From NCBI RefSeq assembly GCF_011762185.1, contig NZ_JAASQJ010000001.1, positions 1,178,001-1,242,000 of the forward strand: a stretch of 64,000 nt of DNA, in the 5' to 3' direction. Origin of the DNA: Dyadobacter arcticus. GTDB lineage: Bacteria; Bacteroidota; Bacteroidia; Cytophagales; Spirosomataceae. Under the pieces are notes generated by a model. The model saw only the letters and a list, made by a program, of their open reading frames with translations, searched no databases and was not told the DNA's origin. Within the stretch, counting starts at the first letter, position 1, and each line of letters opens with the position of its first letter. A program made the translations under genes and the position numbers. Shown piece by piece: positions 1-6,769 of the stretch.

Positions 1-94
1 GCGGATTAACTCTTCGAGCAGGGAATATGCCTTGGGGAAACAAGTTATTTCCTTTGGATTGCAAGTTTTCAATTCGTTCAATAAACTGCTGCAT
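1..94 (-). CDS. 5' end of an unidentified CDS, cut by the window edge
   Basis: Reading leftward, an ATG at 94 opens a frame of about 31 codons that runs off the window without a stop. It begins MQQFIERIENLQ and contains a GIFPARRVNP stretch. The ATG lies 14 bp beyond the stop of the Nfu gene, so it may be the next gene of the same transcript. The fragment is too short to assign a family. It could also be a chance ORF, but its position right after an upstream stop on the same strand favours a real gene. Confidence 0.45.
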   Translation of the reverse strand, partial: MQQFIERIENLQSKGNNLFPQGIFPARRVNP

Positions 95-108
95 GGACTG
101 CTGAATGA

Positions 109-705
109 TCAAACGCCTTCCGCTACCACCTCTTTTACATTGGGTACCATTCGGGTCAGCAGATTTTCTATACCCGCTTTCAATGTCAGTGTAGAAGAAG
201 GGCAGCCGCTGCAAGATCCTTGTAATAAGACTTTTACCACACCAGAATCTTCATTAAACGAGTGAAAGTTGATCGCACCCCCGTCGGATTCTACGGCCGG
301 ACGAACATACTGGTCTAATGCTGCCTTTATTTTTTGTACCGTATCCGAATCCCTTGAATCTACGATTAAAGTGTTCGTGTCAATTGTTTTTTGCTCGAAA
401 ACAGGGTGATTTTCTTCGAAGTAAATTTTGATAAACTGCTTTGTATCACGCAAAACTTCCTCCCATGCATTGGTATCATCCTTTGTAATGGTAATGAAAT
501 TACTTGTAATGAAAACTCTTTTTACATGTGGAAACTGAAAAAGATCGGAAGCTAGTGGAGACGCTTTTCCTTCTTCAAGAGCAGACTCCAGGGAAGGATA
601 ATCAAATGAAAGACCGTCTGGAACAAGCTCGAAGTTCAGGACGAACTTCATAGAATTAGGATTGGGACTTAATTCGGTATATACGAAAACTGGGCGTGTC
701 AGCAT
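109..705 (-). CDS. Two-domain NifU/Nfu-type iron-sulfur scaffold protein
   Basis: This protein probably assembles or carries an Fe-S cluster for delivery to target enzymes in the cytoplasm. The 198-residue product has an Nfu N-terminal domain at about 5-90 (begins TRPVFVYTELSPNPNSMKF) and a C-terminal NifU domain at about 115-195. The cluster-ligand CxxC (CSGC) is at residues 165-168, in the usual GSCSGCPSS context. The frame is open 31 codons further upstream, but that extension has no family similarity, so the ATG at 705 is chosen. A second, single-domain Nfu lies at 47698-47955. The gene lies downstream of rpmA on the same strand but is separated from it by a terminator hairpin. Family assignment is firm; the client proteins are unknown. 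Confidence 0.93.
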   Translation of the reverse strand: MLTRPVFVYTELSPNPNSMKFVLNFELVPDGLSFDYPSLESALEEGKASPLASDLFQFPHVKRVFITSNFITITKDDTNAWEEVLRDTKQFIKIYFEENHPVFEQKTIDTNTLIVDSRDSDTVQKIKAALDQYVRPAVESDGGAINFHSFNEDSGVVKVLLQGSCSGCPSSTLTLKAGIENLLTRMVPNVKEVVAEGV

Positions 706-800
706 TTTTTCTATTTTTTCAAAGATGGTAGGTAAACTTGTAATGGGCAAACAACCTAAAGTAACTTTTGGTTTGAGGAACCCGGATTTGTCAGGCAAAT

Positions 801-835
801 AAAAGCCCGCAAGACGATTAGTCCAACGGGCTTTT
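801..835 (-). terminator. Rho-independent terminator after rpmA
   Basis: AAAAGCCCG (801-809) and CGGGCTTTT (827-835) form a 9-bp stem with a 17-nt loop. On the minus strand the right half reads as a GC stem followed by a T-rich tail (TTTTATTT). It lies between the rpmA stop and the Nfu gene, so it should end the rplU-rpmA transcript. Confidence 0.75.
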
Positions 836-862
836 TACTTGGTTGGTTATCCAACCTGATGA

Positions 863-1153
863 CTATGCTTCTGCAACAACAACTTCTGCAACAGGAGCTG
901 CGATCGGCTCGATGTGAACAAAAGACTTGTTAGCGCGGGTTTTGCGGAAAACCACGTTACCTGCAACCAATGCAAAGAGCGTATGGTCGCGACCGATACC
1001 TACGTTTTTGCCTGGGTTGTGTTTTGTTCCACGCTGACGAACCAGGATATTTCCTGCTTTGGCAAGCTGGCCACCGAATAATTTTACGCCCAGACGCTTG
1101 CTTTCTGATTCCCGTCCGTTTCTTGAGCTACCTACACCTTTCTTATGTGCCAT
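863..1153 (-). CDS. rpmA: 50S ribosomal protein L27
   Basis: L27 is a large-subunit ribosomal protein whose N-terminal tail reaches the peptidyl-transferase centre. The 96-residue product starts [22 protein letters not shown], the typical L27 opening without the Firmicutes-type cleaved leader, and contains the conserved [19 protein letters not shown] and GRDHTLFAL segments. The acidic, alanine/valine-rich tail (about residues 84-96) is a lineage-specific extension. It follows rplU with a 74-bp gap, the standard L21-L27 order, and probably shares its promoter. A terminator follows at 801-835. Confidence 0.98.
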   Translation of the reverse strand: MAHKKGVGSSRNGRESESKRLGVKLFGGQLAKAGNILVRQRGTKHNPGKNVGIGRDHTLFALVAGNVVFRKTRANKSFVHIEPIAAPVAEVVVAEA

Positions 1154-1227
1154 GATATCTTAACTATTAATGATAATTTCTTGATTGATTAAAACAGACA
1201 ACCCGTTTGGATGGTCAAATGAAAAAG

Positions 1228-1539
1228 TTAGGCGACGATCTCGTCGATACTGATCTTAGTCAGATACTGGCGATGGCCGTTTTTAACTTTGTAACCTTTA
1301 CGTCTTTTCTTCTTGAAGACGATTACTTTTTCACCTTTAAGGTGTTCAAGAACAGTTGCTTTAACAGAAGCACCTGCTACTGTTGGGAGACCTACCTGTA
1401 CTGTGCCTTCGTTGTCAACGAGGAGGACTTTGTCAAATACAAGCTCAGCGTTCACGTCACCTTCAAGCCTATGCGTGAAGATTTCGCGACCCTTTTCAAC
1501 TTTAAATTGCTGACCTGCGATTTCTACGATTGCGTACAT
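1228..1539 (-). CDS. rplU: 50S ribosomal protein L21
   Basis: L21 binds 23S rRNA in the large subunit. The 103-residue product starts [17 protein letters not shown], the canonical L21 start, and carries the basic [19 protein letters not shown] block near its C-terminus. A 14-codon upstream extension of the frame is open but unlike the family, so the ATG at 1539 is chosen. It is the first gene of the rplU-rpmA unit. A good Bacteroidota promoter lies 40-70 bp upstream on the minus strand. Confidence 0.98.
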   Translation of the reverse strand: MYAIVEIAGQQFKVEKGREIFTHRLEGDVNAELVFDKVLLVDNEGTVQVGLPTVAGASVKATVLEHLKGEKVIVFKKKRRKGYKVKNGHRQYLTKISIDEIVA

Positions 1540-1578
1540 GTTAATAATTGATTGTATACTGGATTCAAAAACGAGGTG

Positions 1579-1609
1579 CAAAGATAATTAGCTAAACGCA
1601 GAATTACAA
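1579..1609 (-). promoter_or_regulatory. Bacteroidota-type promoter for rplU-rpmA
   Basis: On the minus strand a -33-like TTG (1609-1607) is followed by 20 bp and a perfect -7 element TATCTTTG (1586-1579), matching TAnnTTTG. This predicts a transcript start near 1573-1576 and a leader of about 35 nt before the rplU ATG. Confidence 0.75.
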
Positions 1610-1796
1610 CGGATTAGCAAGAATATTGCCCGGTTTTATCCTTATAAAAGCGCGGCGAAAATAATCACGGCAAAATCTTACCTTTATGTGATAACCAGCG
1701 GCGCAAACGTTTAGTGAGGTTGGACGGGTTGACGGCTTAACAAACTTTAACAGCAGCATCTTTTACTTTTACTCATAAAAAGAGTCTGACTATAGA

Positions 1797-2459
1797 ATGA
1801 TTAACAAAAACAAAAAAATGAAAATTGGTCTGTGGATTTTAATGATCTCTTGCGCTTGCCTTTCTGTTCACGCCAGCTCAATTGATTTAAAATCATCCAT
1901 TTATGAGCAAAATCAGTCGGGATATCAAATTGGTGACGCGGCTGCAAACTTCCGCTTGAAAAACACAGATGGCAATATGGTTTCCCTCGCCGATTATAGC
2001 AATGTGAAAGGTATCATTGTAATCTTTACAAGTAATCATTGTCCTTTTGCAAAGGCCTATGAAGACAGGATTATCGCGTTGAACAGCAAGTTTGCCTCAC
2101 AAGGTTTCCCGGTTATTGCCATTAATCCGAGCGACCCGGGAACACACCAGGACGATACTTTTGAAAAAATGAAGGAAAGGGCATTGACAAAAAGTTACGG
2201 ATATCCATATCTTGTAGATGATTCCCAGCAGGTAGCCAAAGTGTTTGGAGTAGGCCGTACGCCTCAGGTTTATGTACTTCAAAAAAGTGGAGCAAAATTC
2301 ACGGTCAGGTATATTGGTATGATTGATGACAATCCGCAGGATCCGCTGGGGGTTACCAAACTTTATGTGGATGAGGCCGTCACTAACCTAATCGGAGGTA
2401 AACCTGTAGTAACCACCATTACCAAACCGGTGGGTTGCGCCATCAAGTGGAAAAATTAA
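1797..2459 (+). CDS. Secreted redoxin / AhpC-TSA-like thioredoxin-fold protein
   Basis: This is probably a periplasmic thiol-based reductase or peroxiredoxin-like protein. The first roughly 28 residues form a signal peptide ending near VHASS; the start could equally be the second Met at 1818. The mature part has a thioredoxin fold: IGDAAANFRLKNTDG, then FTSNHCPFAKAYEDR, in which the single cysteine takes the place of a CxxC, and a cis-proline segment GRTPQVYVL. This SNHCPF-x3-YE pattern is typical of a Bacteroidota redoxin group. A second cysteine sits near the C-terminus (PVGCAIKWK) and may be the resolving thiol. An SMP-30-like gene follows 24 bp downstream on the same strand, so the two may be cotranscribed. 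The substrate is unknown. Confidence 0.85.
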   Translation: MINKNKKMKIGLWILMISCACLSVHASSIDLKSSIYEQNQSGYQIGDAAANFRLKNTDGNMVSLADYSNVKGIIVIFTSNHCPFAKAYEDRIIALNSKFASQGFPVIAINPSDPGTHQDDTFEKMKERALTKSYGYPYLVDDSQQVAKVFGVGRTPQVYVLQKSGAKFTVRYIGMIDDNPQDPLGVTKLYVDEAVTNLIGGKPVVTTITKPVGCAIKWKN

Positions 2460-2483
2460 CAATCGATTGACTTTTAAGTCCTT

Positions 2484-3395
2484 ATGAATAAAATTATTAC
2501 TCTACTCATACCAGCGCTTTTCATTTTTATCCAAATCGGTTTAGCGCAAACCAAAAGCAAGAAATTTTCAAATGAGGGCGAATTCACGAGTAATTGTGAA
2601 GGCCCGGCTGTAGATGAAGAAGGCAATGTATATGCCGTAAACTTCGCCCGGGATGGTACGATCGCGCAGATTAATAAACGAGGGAATGCCAGTTTCTTTG
2701 TGACATTACCCAAAGGCAGCACTGGAAACGGGATCCGGTTCGTGGATAAAAATACTTTTTATGTAGCAGATTTTACAGGCCATAATGTCCTTAAAGTCAA
2801 TATGATAACAAAGGATATCTCGGTGTTTGCCAACGAACCTAAAATGAACCAGCCGAATGACTTGGCAATTACCGCATCAGGCCACATCTTTTGTTCGGAC
2901 CCAAATTGGAAGGAGGGAACGGGACAGATCTGGCACATTACCCCGGAAGGTAAAGTAAGCCTGGCGGAAGGGAACATGGGTACGACCAATGGGATAGATG
3001 TCAGTCCGGATGAGAAGAAACTTTATGTGAATGAAAGTGTGCAACGGAAAATATGGGTATTTGACCTTGCTTCTGACGGTACGCTATCCAATAAAAAGCT
3101 TCTACATCAATTTGAAGACGGCGGAATGGACGGAATGCGCTGCGACGTGCAAGGCAATTTATACATTGCCCGCCACGGTAAAGGCGAAGTTGCCGTGCTT
3201 TCACCCGAAGGCAAGGTAATTCAGACCATCCAAACCATCGGAAAAAAGGTATCCAATATCTGTTTCGGGGGCAAAAATGGAAAAACCTGCTACATCACCC
3301 TGCAGGACCGGGGCTGCCTCGAAAGTTTCAATGCCAAAATTGCTGGCAGGGAATGGGCGATGATGAAGGCATTCGCTGCAAACAACAAAAAATAA
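2484..3395 (+). CDS. Secreted SMP-30/gluconolactonase/LRE-like beta-propeller protein
   Basis: The 303-residue protein starts with a signal peptide (about residues 1-22, ending near IGLAQ). The rest reads as a six-bladed SMP-30/gluconolactonase-like propeller: EGPAVDEEGNVYAVNF, GNGIRFVDKNTFYVADF, QPNDLAITASGHIFCSDP, TTNGIDVSPDEKKLYVNES and MDGMRCDVQGNLYIARHGKG. The regularly placed E, N and D residues fit the single divalent-metal site of this family. It may hydrolyse a sugar lactone or similar ester in the periplasm, but family members vary widely in substrate. It lies 24 bp after the redoxin gene, probably in the same transcript. Confidence 0.87.
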   Translation: MNKIITLLIPALFIFIQIGLAQTKSKKFSNEGEFTSNCEGPAVDEEGNVYAVNFARDGTIAQINKRGNASFFVTLPKGSTGNGIRFVDKNTFYVADFTGHNVLKVNMITKDISVFANEPKMNQPNDLAITASGHIFCSDPNWKEGTGQIWHITPEGKVSLAEGNMGTTNGIDVSPDEKKLYVNESVQRKIWVFDLASDGTLSNKKLLHQFEDGGMDGMRCDVQGNLYIARHGKGEVAVLSPEGKVIQTIQTIGKKVSNICFGGKNGKTCYITLQDRGCLESFNAKIAGREWAMMKAFAANNKK

Positions 3396-3489
3396 TTTCT
3401 AAAAATCTGAAGATCAAAGGTTGATCACTTTGAATCTAACATCTTGTTCATTTACTTTGTAACTCAAAGTACTTTTAATATTTTCAACT

Positions 3490-4173
3490 ATGACATTAGA
3501 AAAACTATCGCGCTATTTACAGAGTAACCAAAAGGTGGCCCTGCTTGCATTCGTCTCCGCCGCAGCCATGACCCTCCTTTCAATGCGGGTATTGATTGAG
3601 AATTGGGGCTTCATTTTCCTTGCCTGGAACCTCTTTTTGGCATGGATACCCTTAATTTTTATCAAATGGGTATGGGAACAAGAGTCCAGGCAAAAACTTC
3701 CTTTCTGGCTCTTAGCCATCTACCTGTGCGTCTGGCTGCTGTTTTTTCCCAATGCCCCATATATTATCACCGATTTGAAACACCTCCGTGCAGTGCCCGA
3801 ACATATGATCTGGTATGATGCGCTGATGATCTTTACATTTTCGGTAGCGGGTTTTCTGACAGGCCTTTACAGCATTCGCATTGTACACAGACTTGTGGCT
3901 GGTCGCTGGAACGAACGGCTTGCCTGGATGGTGGTAACAGTATCCATGTTCATGAGCGGTTTTGGTGTTTTTCTAGGTCGGTATGGCAGGTGGAACAGCT
4001 GGGACATTGTAACGCAGCCAGGATCTTTGGCGCGTGGCATTTTGAAGAGTATGACTGACCCACTGGCCATTAAACACACTTTTTCGTTTTCGTTCGTGCT
4101 GATGTTATTGTACTTTGCGTTCCATATTTTCGCCGAATTGAAACAGAATGAACCGACCCATCGATATTCTTAA
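3490..4173 (+). CDS. DUF1361 integral membrane protein
   Basis: The 227-residue protein has about six or seven hydrophobic spans and the DUF1361 hallmarks: LFFPNAPYIITDLKHL (about 77-93), then WYDALMIFTFSVAGFLTGLYS and GVFLGRYGRWNSWDI. The function of the family is not established. It is in the inner membrane. Its last 26 bp overlap the start of the diacylglycerol-kinase-like gene in another frame, suggesting translational coupling and a shared lipid or envelope role, but that is inference. Confidence 0.85.
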   Translation: MTLEKLSRYLQSNQKVALLAFVSAAAMTLLSMRVLIENWGFIFLAWNLFLAWIPLIFIKWVWEQESRQKLPFWLLAIYLCVWLLFFPNAPYIITDLKHLRAVPEHMIWYDALMIFTFSVAGFLTGLYSIRIVHRLVAGRWNERLAWMVVTVSMFMSGFGVFLGRYGRWNSWDIVTQPGSLARGILKSMTDPLAIKHTFSFSFVLMLLYFAFHIFAELKQNEPTHRYS

Positions 4174-4522
4174 AGCGCTTCGCAGCTTTCGTTATGCAGG
4201 CGTTGGGATTTATAATTTATTCCGGTACGAGAACAATGCGCGAATTCACTTCATGGCTTGTATCCTTGTGGTCATTGCGGGGATTTTCTTTCAGATATCC
4301 TCAATTGAATGGGCATTGATTGTAATCCAGATCGCGCTCGTTTTGGCAGCCGAAGCAATTAATACCTCCATCGAAAAGCTAGCAGACCTGGTTTCTCCAG
4401 AATATCACCCTGTTATCAAAATTGTAAAAGATACCGCGGCCGCGGCGGTGCTCCTTCTCGCCATATCTGCTGTTATTATCGGCGTTATTATTTTTATTCC
4501 CAAAGTGCTTTTGTATTTCTAG
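4148..4522 (+). CDS. dgkA: Diacylglycerol kinase family membrane protein
   Basis: This small integral membrane kinase is expected to phosphorylate diacylglycerol or undecaprenol and so recycle lipid carriers. The 124-residue product has the DgkA pattern: an N-terminal amphipathic stretch with SFRYAGVGIYNLFRYENNARIHF, then the active-site helix ALVLAAEAINTSIEKLADL with the conserved E and N, and three hydrophobic spans. Length fits the family. It overlaps the preceding DUF1361 gene by 26 bp. Whether the substrate is diacylglycerol or undecaprenol cannot be read from sequence; undecaprenol kinase is the common alternative. Confidence 0.88.
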   Translation: MNRPIDILKALRSFRYAGVGIYNLFRYENNARIHFMACILVVIAGIFFQISSIEWALIVIQIALVLAAEAINTSIEKLADLVSPEYHPVIKIVKDTAAAAVLLLAISAVIIGVIIFIPKVLLYF

Positions 4523-4571
4523 TACTGCAAACTTTCATATCTGACCTTCACTTTTACATTTAATTGTACTT

Positions 4572-5684
4572 ATGAACCCCAATCAGGATTCTTTGCACAC
4601 ATTGGCTGAAATACGGGACTTAATGGAGCGGTCTTCCAAGTTTCTTTCTTTAAGCGGTCTAAGCGGTGTTTTTGCAGGTGTTTTTGCTCTAATTGGTGCT
4701 GCAGCAGCTTACATCCGTTTCAAAACAGGTTTGCTGTCCGAAATCCTGATGCCTTTTACAACTTTTAACGGACATTCGAGGGCGGACCTGATTACCTTCC
4801 TGTTGGTGGATGGTTTGCTTGTACTGTTTTTCTCGCTTGCTGTAGGGATTATTTTCACTGTGCGAAAAGGCAAAAAGAAAGGACTGACCTTGTGGAATGG
4901 AAGCTCAAAACGCCTTCTGGTAAATATGTTAATTCCACTGGCCACTGGCGGGATCTTTTGTCTGGCGATGCTTTCTTACGGATTCATCTGGCTGGTTTTC
5001 CCTGCTACATTATTATTTTACGGCCTGGCACTTGTCAACGCAAGCCGTTTCACCTATCCCGAAGTTTTTTACCTTGGCATATCCAACATTACCATCGGTT
5101 GCGTCGCCCTTTTTCTGACTGGCTATTCGCTGCTTTTTTGGGCGCTGGGATTTGGCGTATTGCACATCGTCTATGGTCTGACGATGCATAATCGTTACGA
5201 TAGAGAAAAGCTGCCCGACAATAAAATCAGGTCGAAAGGCGTGATGGTTTTTCTGCTCATGTTGGTAGCAGGCTCAGGCTATTCGCAGATTCAGGCTGAT
5301 TCCACAATGAGCGCAACCAGGAATTGGTATGATAAAGAGACGATCTATATGCGCAGTGGTAACAGTTTTGTAAAAAACAATGTCATGTATGCGGGCCAAA
5401 AGGCACTTTTGAAGGAGTTTTCAGTTTCACAAGAAGGGATGGGGTTGTATCTCAGGTCGCGTCGCACAAGAAGTATAGGGCTGGTAATTTCGCTGGCTGG
5501 CTCCGCAGGATCGGTCATTTCGTTGCTGTCGGGCAACCGAGATAACTTAAAGAAATTTTTTTGGGTGTCGGTAGGAACCGGCGTGGTATCTTCGGTTTTG
5601 ACGATGCAGGCCAATAATATGCGGGATCAGGCGGTTTGGCTGCGAAACCGCGATGCGTTGCTTTTTATGGAAGCCAATCAATAA
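4572..5684 (+). CDS. Membrane protein with an appended secreted-like C-terminal half
   Basis: Not assigned to a named family. Residues 1-210 form a multi-span membrane protein (spans near 28-48, 77-97, 118-135, 137-155, 168-190 and 188-204) of a type often paired in Bacteroidota with a small winged-helix regulator, as here. At about residue 222 the character changes: from Met225 (nt 5244) the sequence resembles a signal peptide (MVFLLMLVAGSGYSQIQ). It then continues as a soluble region with two further hydrophobic segments near 300-320 and 330-350. The second half may be a formerly separate exported protein fused in frame. The regulator follows 27 bp downstream. Confidence 0.7.
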   Translation: MNPNQDSLHTLAEIRDLMERSSKFLSLSGLSGVFAGVFALIGAAAAYIRFKTGLLSEILMPFTTFNGHSRADLITFLLVDGLLVLFFSLAVGIIFTVRKGKKKGLTLWNGSSKRLLVNMLIPLATGGIFCLAMLSYGFIWLVFPATLLFYGLALVNASRFTYPEVFYLGISNITIGCVALFLTGYSLLFWALGFGVLHIVYGLTMHNRYDREKLPDNKIRSKGVMVFLLMLVAGSGYSQIQADSTMSATRNWYDKETIYMRSGNSFVKNNVMYAGQKALLKEFSVSQEGMGLYLRSRRTRSIGLVISLAGSAGSVISLLSGNRDNLKKFFWVSVGTGVVSSVLTMQANNMRDQAVWLRNRDALLFMEANQ

Positions 5685-5697
5685 GTTTCCGTTAGAT

Positions 5698-5705
5698 AAG
5701 GAGGT
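5698..5705 (+). promoter_or_regulatory. Full Shine-Dalgarno sequence before the winged-helix gene
   Basis: AAGGAGGT lies 6 nt upstream of the ATG at 5712. A complete anti-16S match is unusual for this lineage, in which strong Shine-Dalgarno motifs are normally absent; the other starts checked here lack one. It supports 5712 as the start codon. Confidence 0.6.
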
Positions 5706-5711
5706 TGGTAA

Positions 5712-6008
5712 ATGGAATGGTTAGAAAAGTTTAATAAAGTTTTTGAAAGTAAAATCAGGCTCGGGCTTATGTCCGTGCTGGTGGTAAACGACTCCCTCAG
5801 TTTCAACGAATTGAAGGATTTGCTACAATTAACGGACGGTAACCTCGCTTCACACCTAAAAGCCCTGGAAGAGATTAAATACATTGCATTTCAAAAGCAA
5901 TTTGCGGGACGAAAGCCGCTGACAACTTATAAAGCCACAGAATCGGGGCATAAGGCCTTTACAGAACATTTGCAAGTACTGGAAAACATGATCCGGGAGA
6001 ATTTGTAA
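5712..6008 (+). CDS. Small winged-helix transcriptional regulator (HTH_34 / MarR-ArsR-like)
   Basis: The 98-residue protein is a single winged-helix domain: KVFESKIRLGLMSVLVVNDSLSFNELKDLLQLTDGNLASHLKALEEIKYIAFQK holds the helix-turn-helix (recognition helix about 42-55), and GRKPLTTYKATESGHKAF is the wing. This fits the HTH_34 group of stand-alone regulators. It follows the 370-residue membrane protein gene by 27 bp and probably controls that operon. No ligand or metal site is visible. Confidence 0.88.
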   Translation: MEWLEKFNKVFESKIRLGLMSVLVVNDSLSFNELKDLLQLTDGNLASHLKALEEIKYIAFQKQFAGRKPLTTYKATESGHKAFTEHLQVLENMIRENL

Positions 6009-6024
6009 ACGGGCTTTCGCAAAA

Positions 6025-6058
6025 AAAAGGCTATCTGACGATTGTCAAACAGCCTTTT
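6025..6058. terminator. Bidirectional terminator between convergent genes
   Basis: AAAAGGCT (6025-6032) pairs with AGCCTTTT (6051-6058), with an inner TGAC/GTCA stem in the loop. A-rich and T-rich flanks on both sides let it serve the rightward regulator gene and the leftward DUF2911 gene. Confidence 0.75.
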
Positions 6059-6079
6059 AGCATTCTTCAAAGCCTTCTT

Positions 6080-6580
6080 TTAAAACTTCACCGGCACCGA
6101 GAATCCAGCTTTATCCCATTGGAAATCCAGTGACGTATCTTTTACATCAAATGTTAGTTTCTCCTGAGAAGTTGGGAATGATTTGTTCGGAACCGTAACT
6201 TTCAAAACGTCCTTTCCTTTGATTTCCTCATATTTATAGGCGCCCCATTGTCCCAATTCGCTGTTCAAGATAATGGTCCAATCCTTTTCGGTAGGCAATG
6301 CAAAGAATGTATATCTTCCTGCTTTTACGGGTTTACCGCCGAATGTGCCATCCTTTTTAAATGTAATCATGGTTGCGCTGTCTGCACCAATCCGCCATAC
6401 TTTGCCATAAGGTTCCAGGCTTCCGCTGCCTCCTTTTCCAAAAAGGACCCGGCCTCTTTTCGAAGGCTGACCATAATCGATCTTTAAATTTTTGCCATCT
6501 GCACTCACGTGCGGACTTTGTGCGGAAGCCCAGGTCAATGCAAGCAAGGTCAGGAAAAGCGAAAAAAATGTTGTTTTCAT
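6080..6580 (-). CDS. Secreted DUF2911 protein
   Basis: The 166-residue protein has a signal peptide (about 1-20, ending ASAQS) followed by one DUF2911 domain. Visible hallmarks are KIDYGQPSKRGRVLFG, YGKVWRIGADSATMITF, PVKAGRYTFFALPTEKDWTIILNSELGQWGAYKY and a final beta-strand FDVKDTSLDFQWDKAGFSVPVKF. The family is common in Bacteroidota and its biochemical role is not established. It is expected to be periplasmic. It is convergent with the winged-helix gene and shares its terminator. Confidence 0.9.
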   Translation of the reverse strand: MKTTFFSLFLTLLALTWASAQSPHVSADGKNLKIDYGQPSKRGRVLFGKGGSGSLEPYGKVWRIGADSATMITFKKDGTFGGKPVKAGRYTFFALPTEKDWTIILNSELGQWGAYKYEEIKGKDVLKVTVPNKSFPTSQEKLTFDVKDTSLDFQWDKAGFSVPVKF

Positions 6581-6736
6581 AAAAAAGTAAGAATTTAGAA
6601 ATTGTTTTTGGTAGTAAAAAGCTAAAATTTCAACGAAATAAGTAATTCAAAAGTTGTTAATCAAGCCGCGTACTTGCCAAATCAGGTGTTCGCCCACAAC
6701 ATTAACTTTGATTAACATATAGGCTTCCGCAAACCC

Positions 6737-6765
6737 TTGTTTTTTGCCAATTCACACTATATTTG
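6737..6765 (+). promoter_or_regulatory. Probable recG promoter, very close to the start codon
   Basis: TTG (6737-6739), 18 bp, then a perfect -7 element TATATTTG (6758-6765). The recG ATG begins only 4 nt after the element, which predicts a leaderless or nearly leaderless transcript. Confidence 0.55.
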
Positions 6766-6769
6766 AACA

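Noticed and set aside
1207..1551. 114-codon plus-strand ORF over rplU
   Set aside because: It is the antisense shadow of the ribosomal protein L21 gene, with no family features and no promoter.
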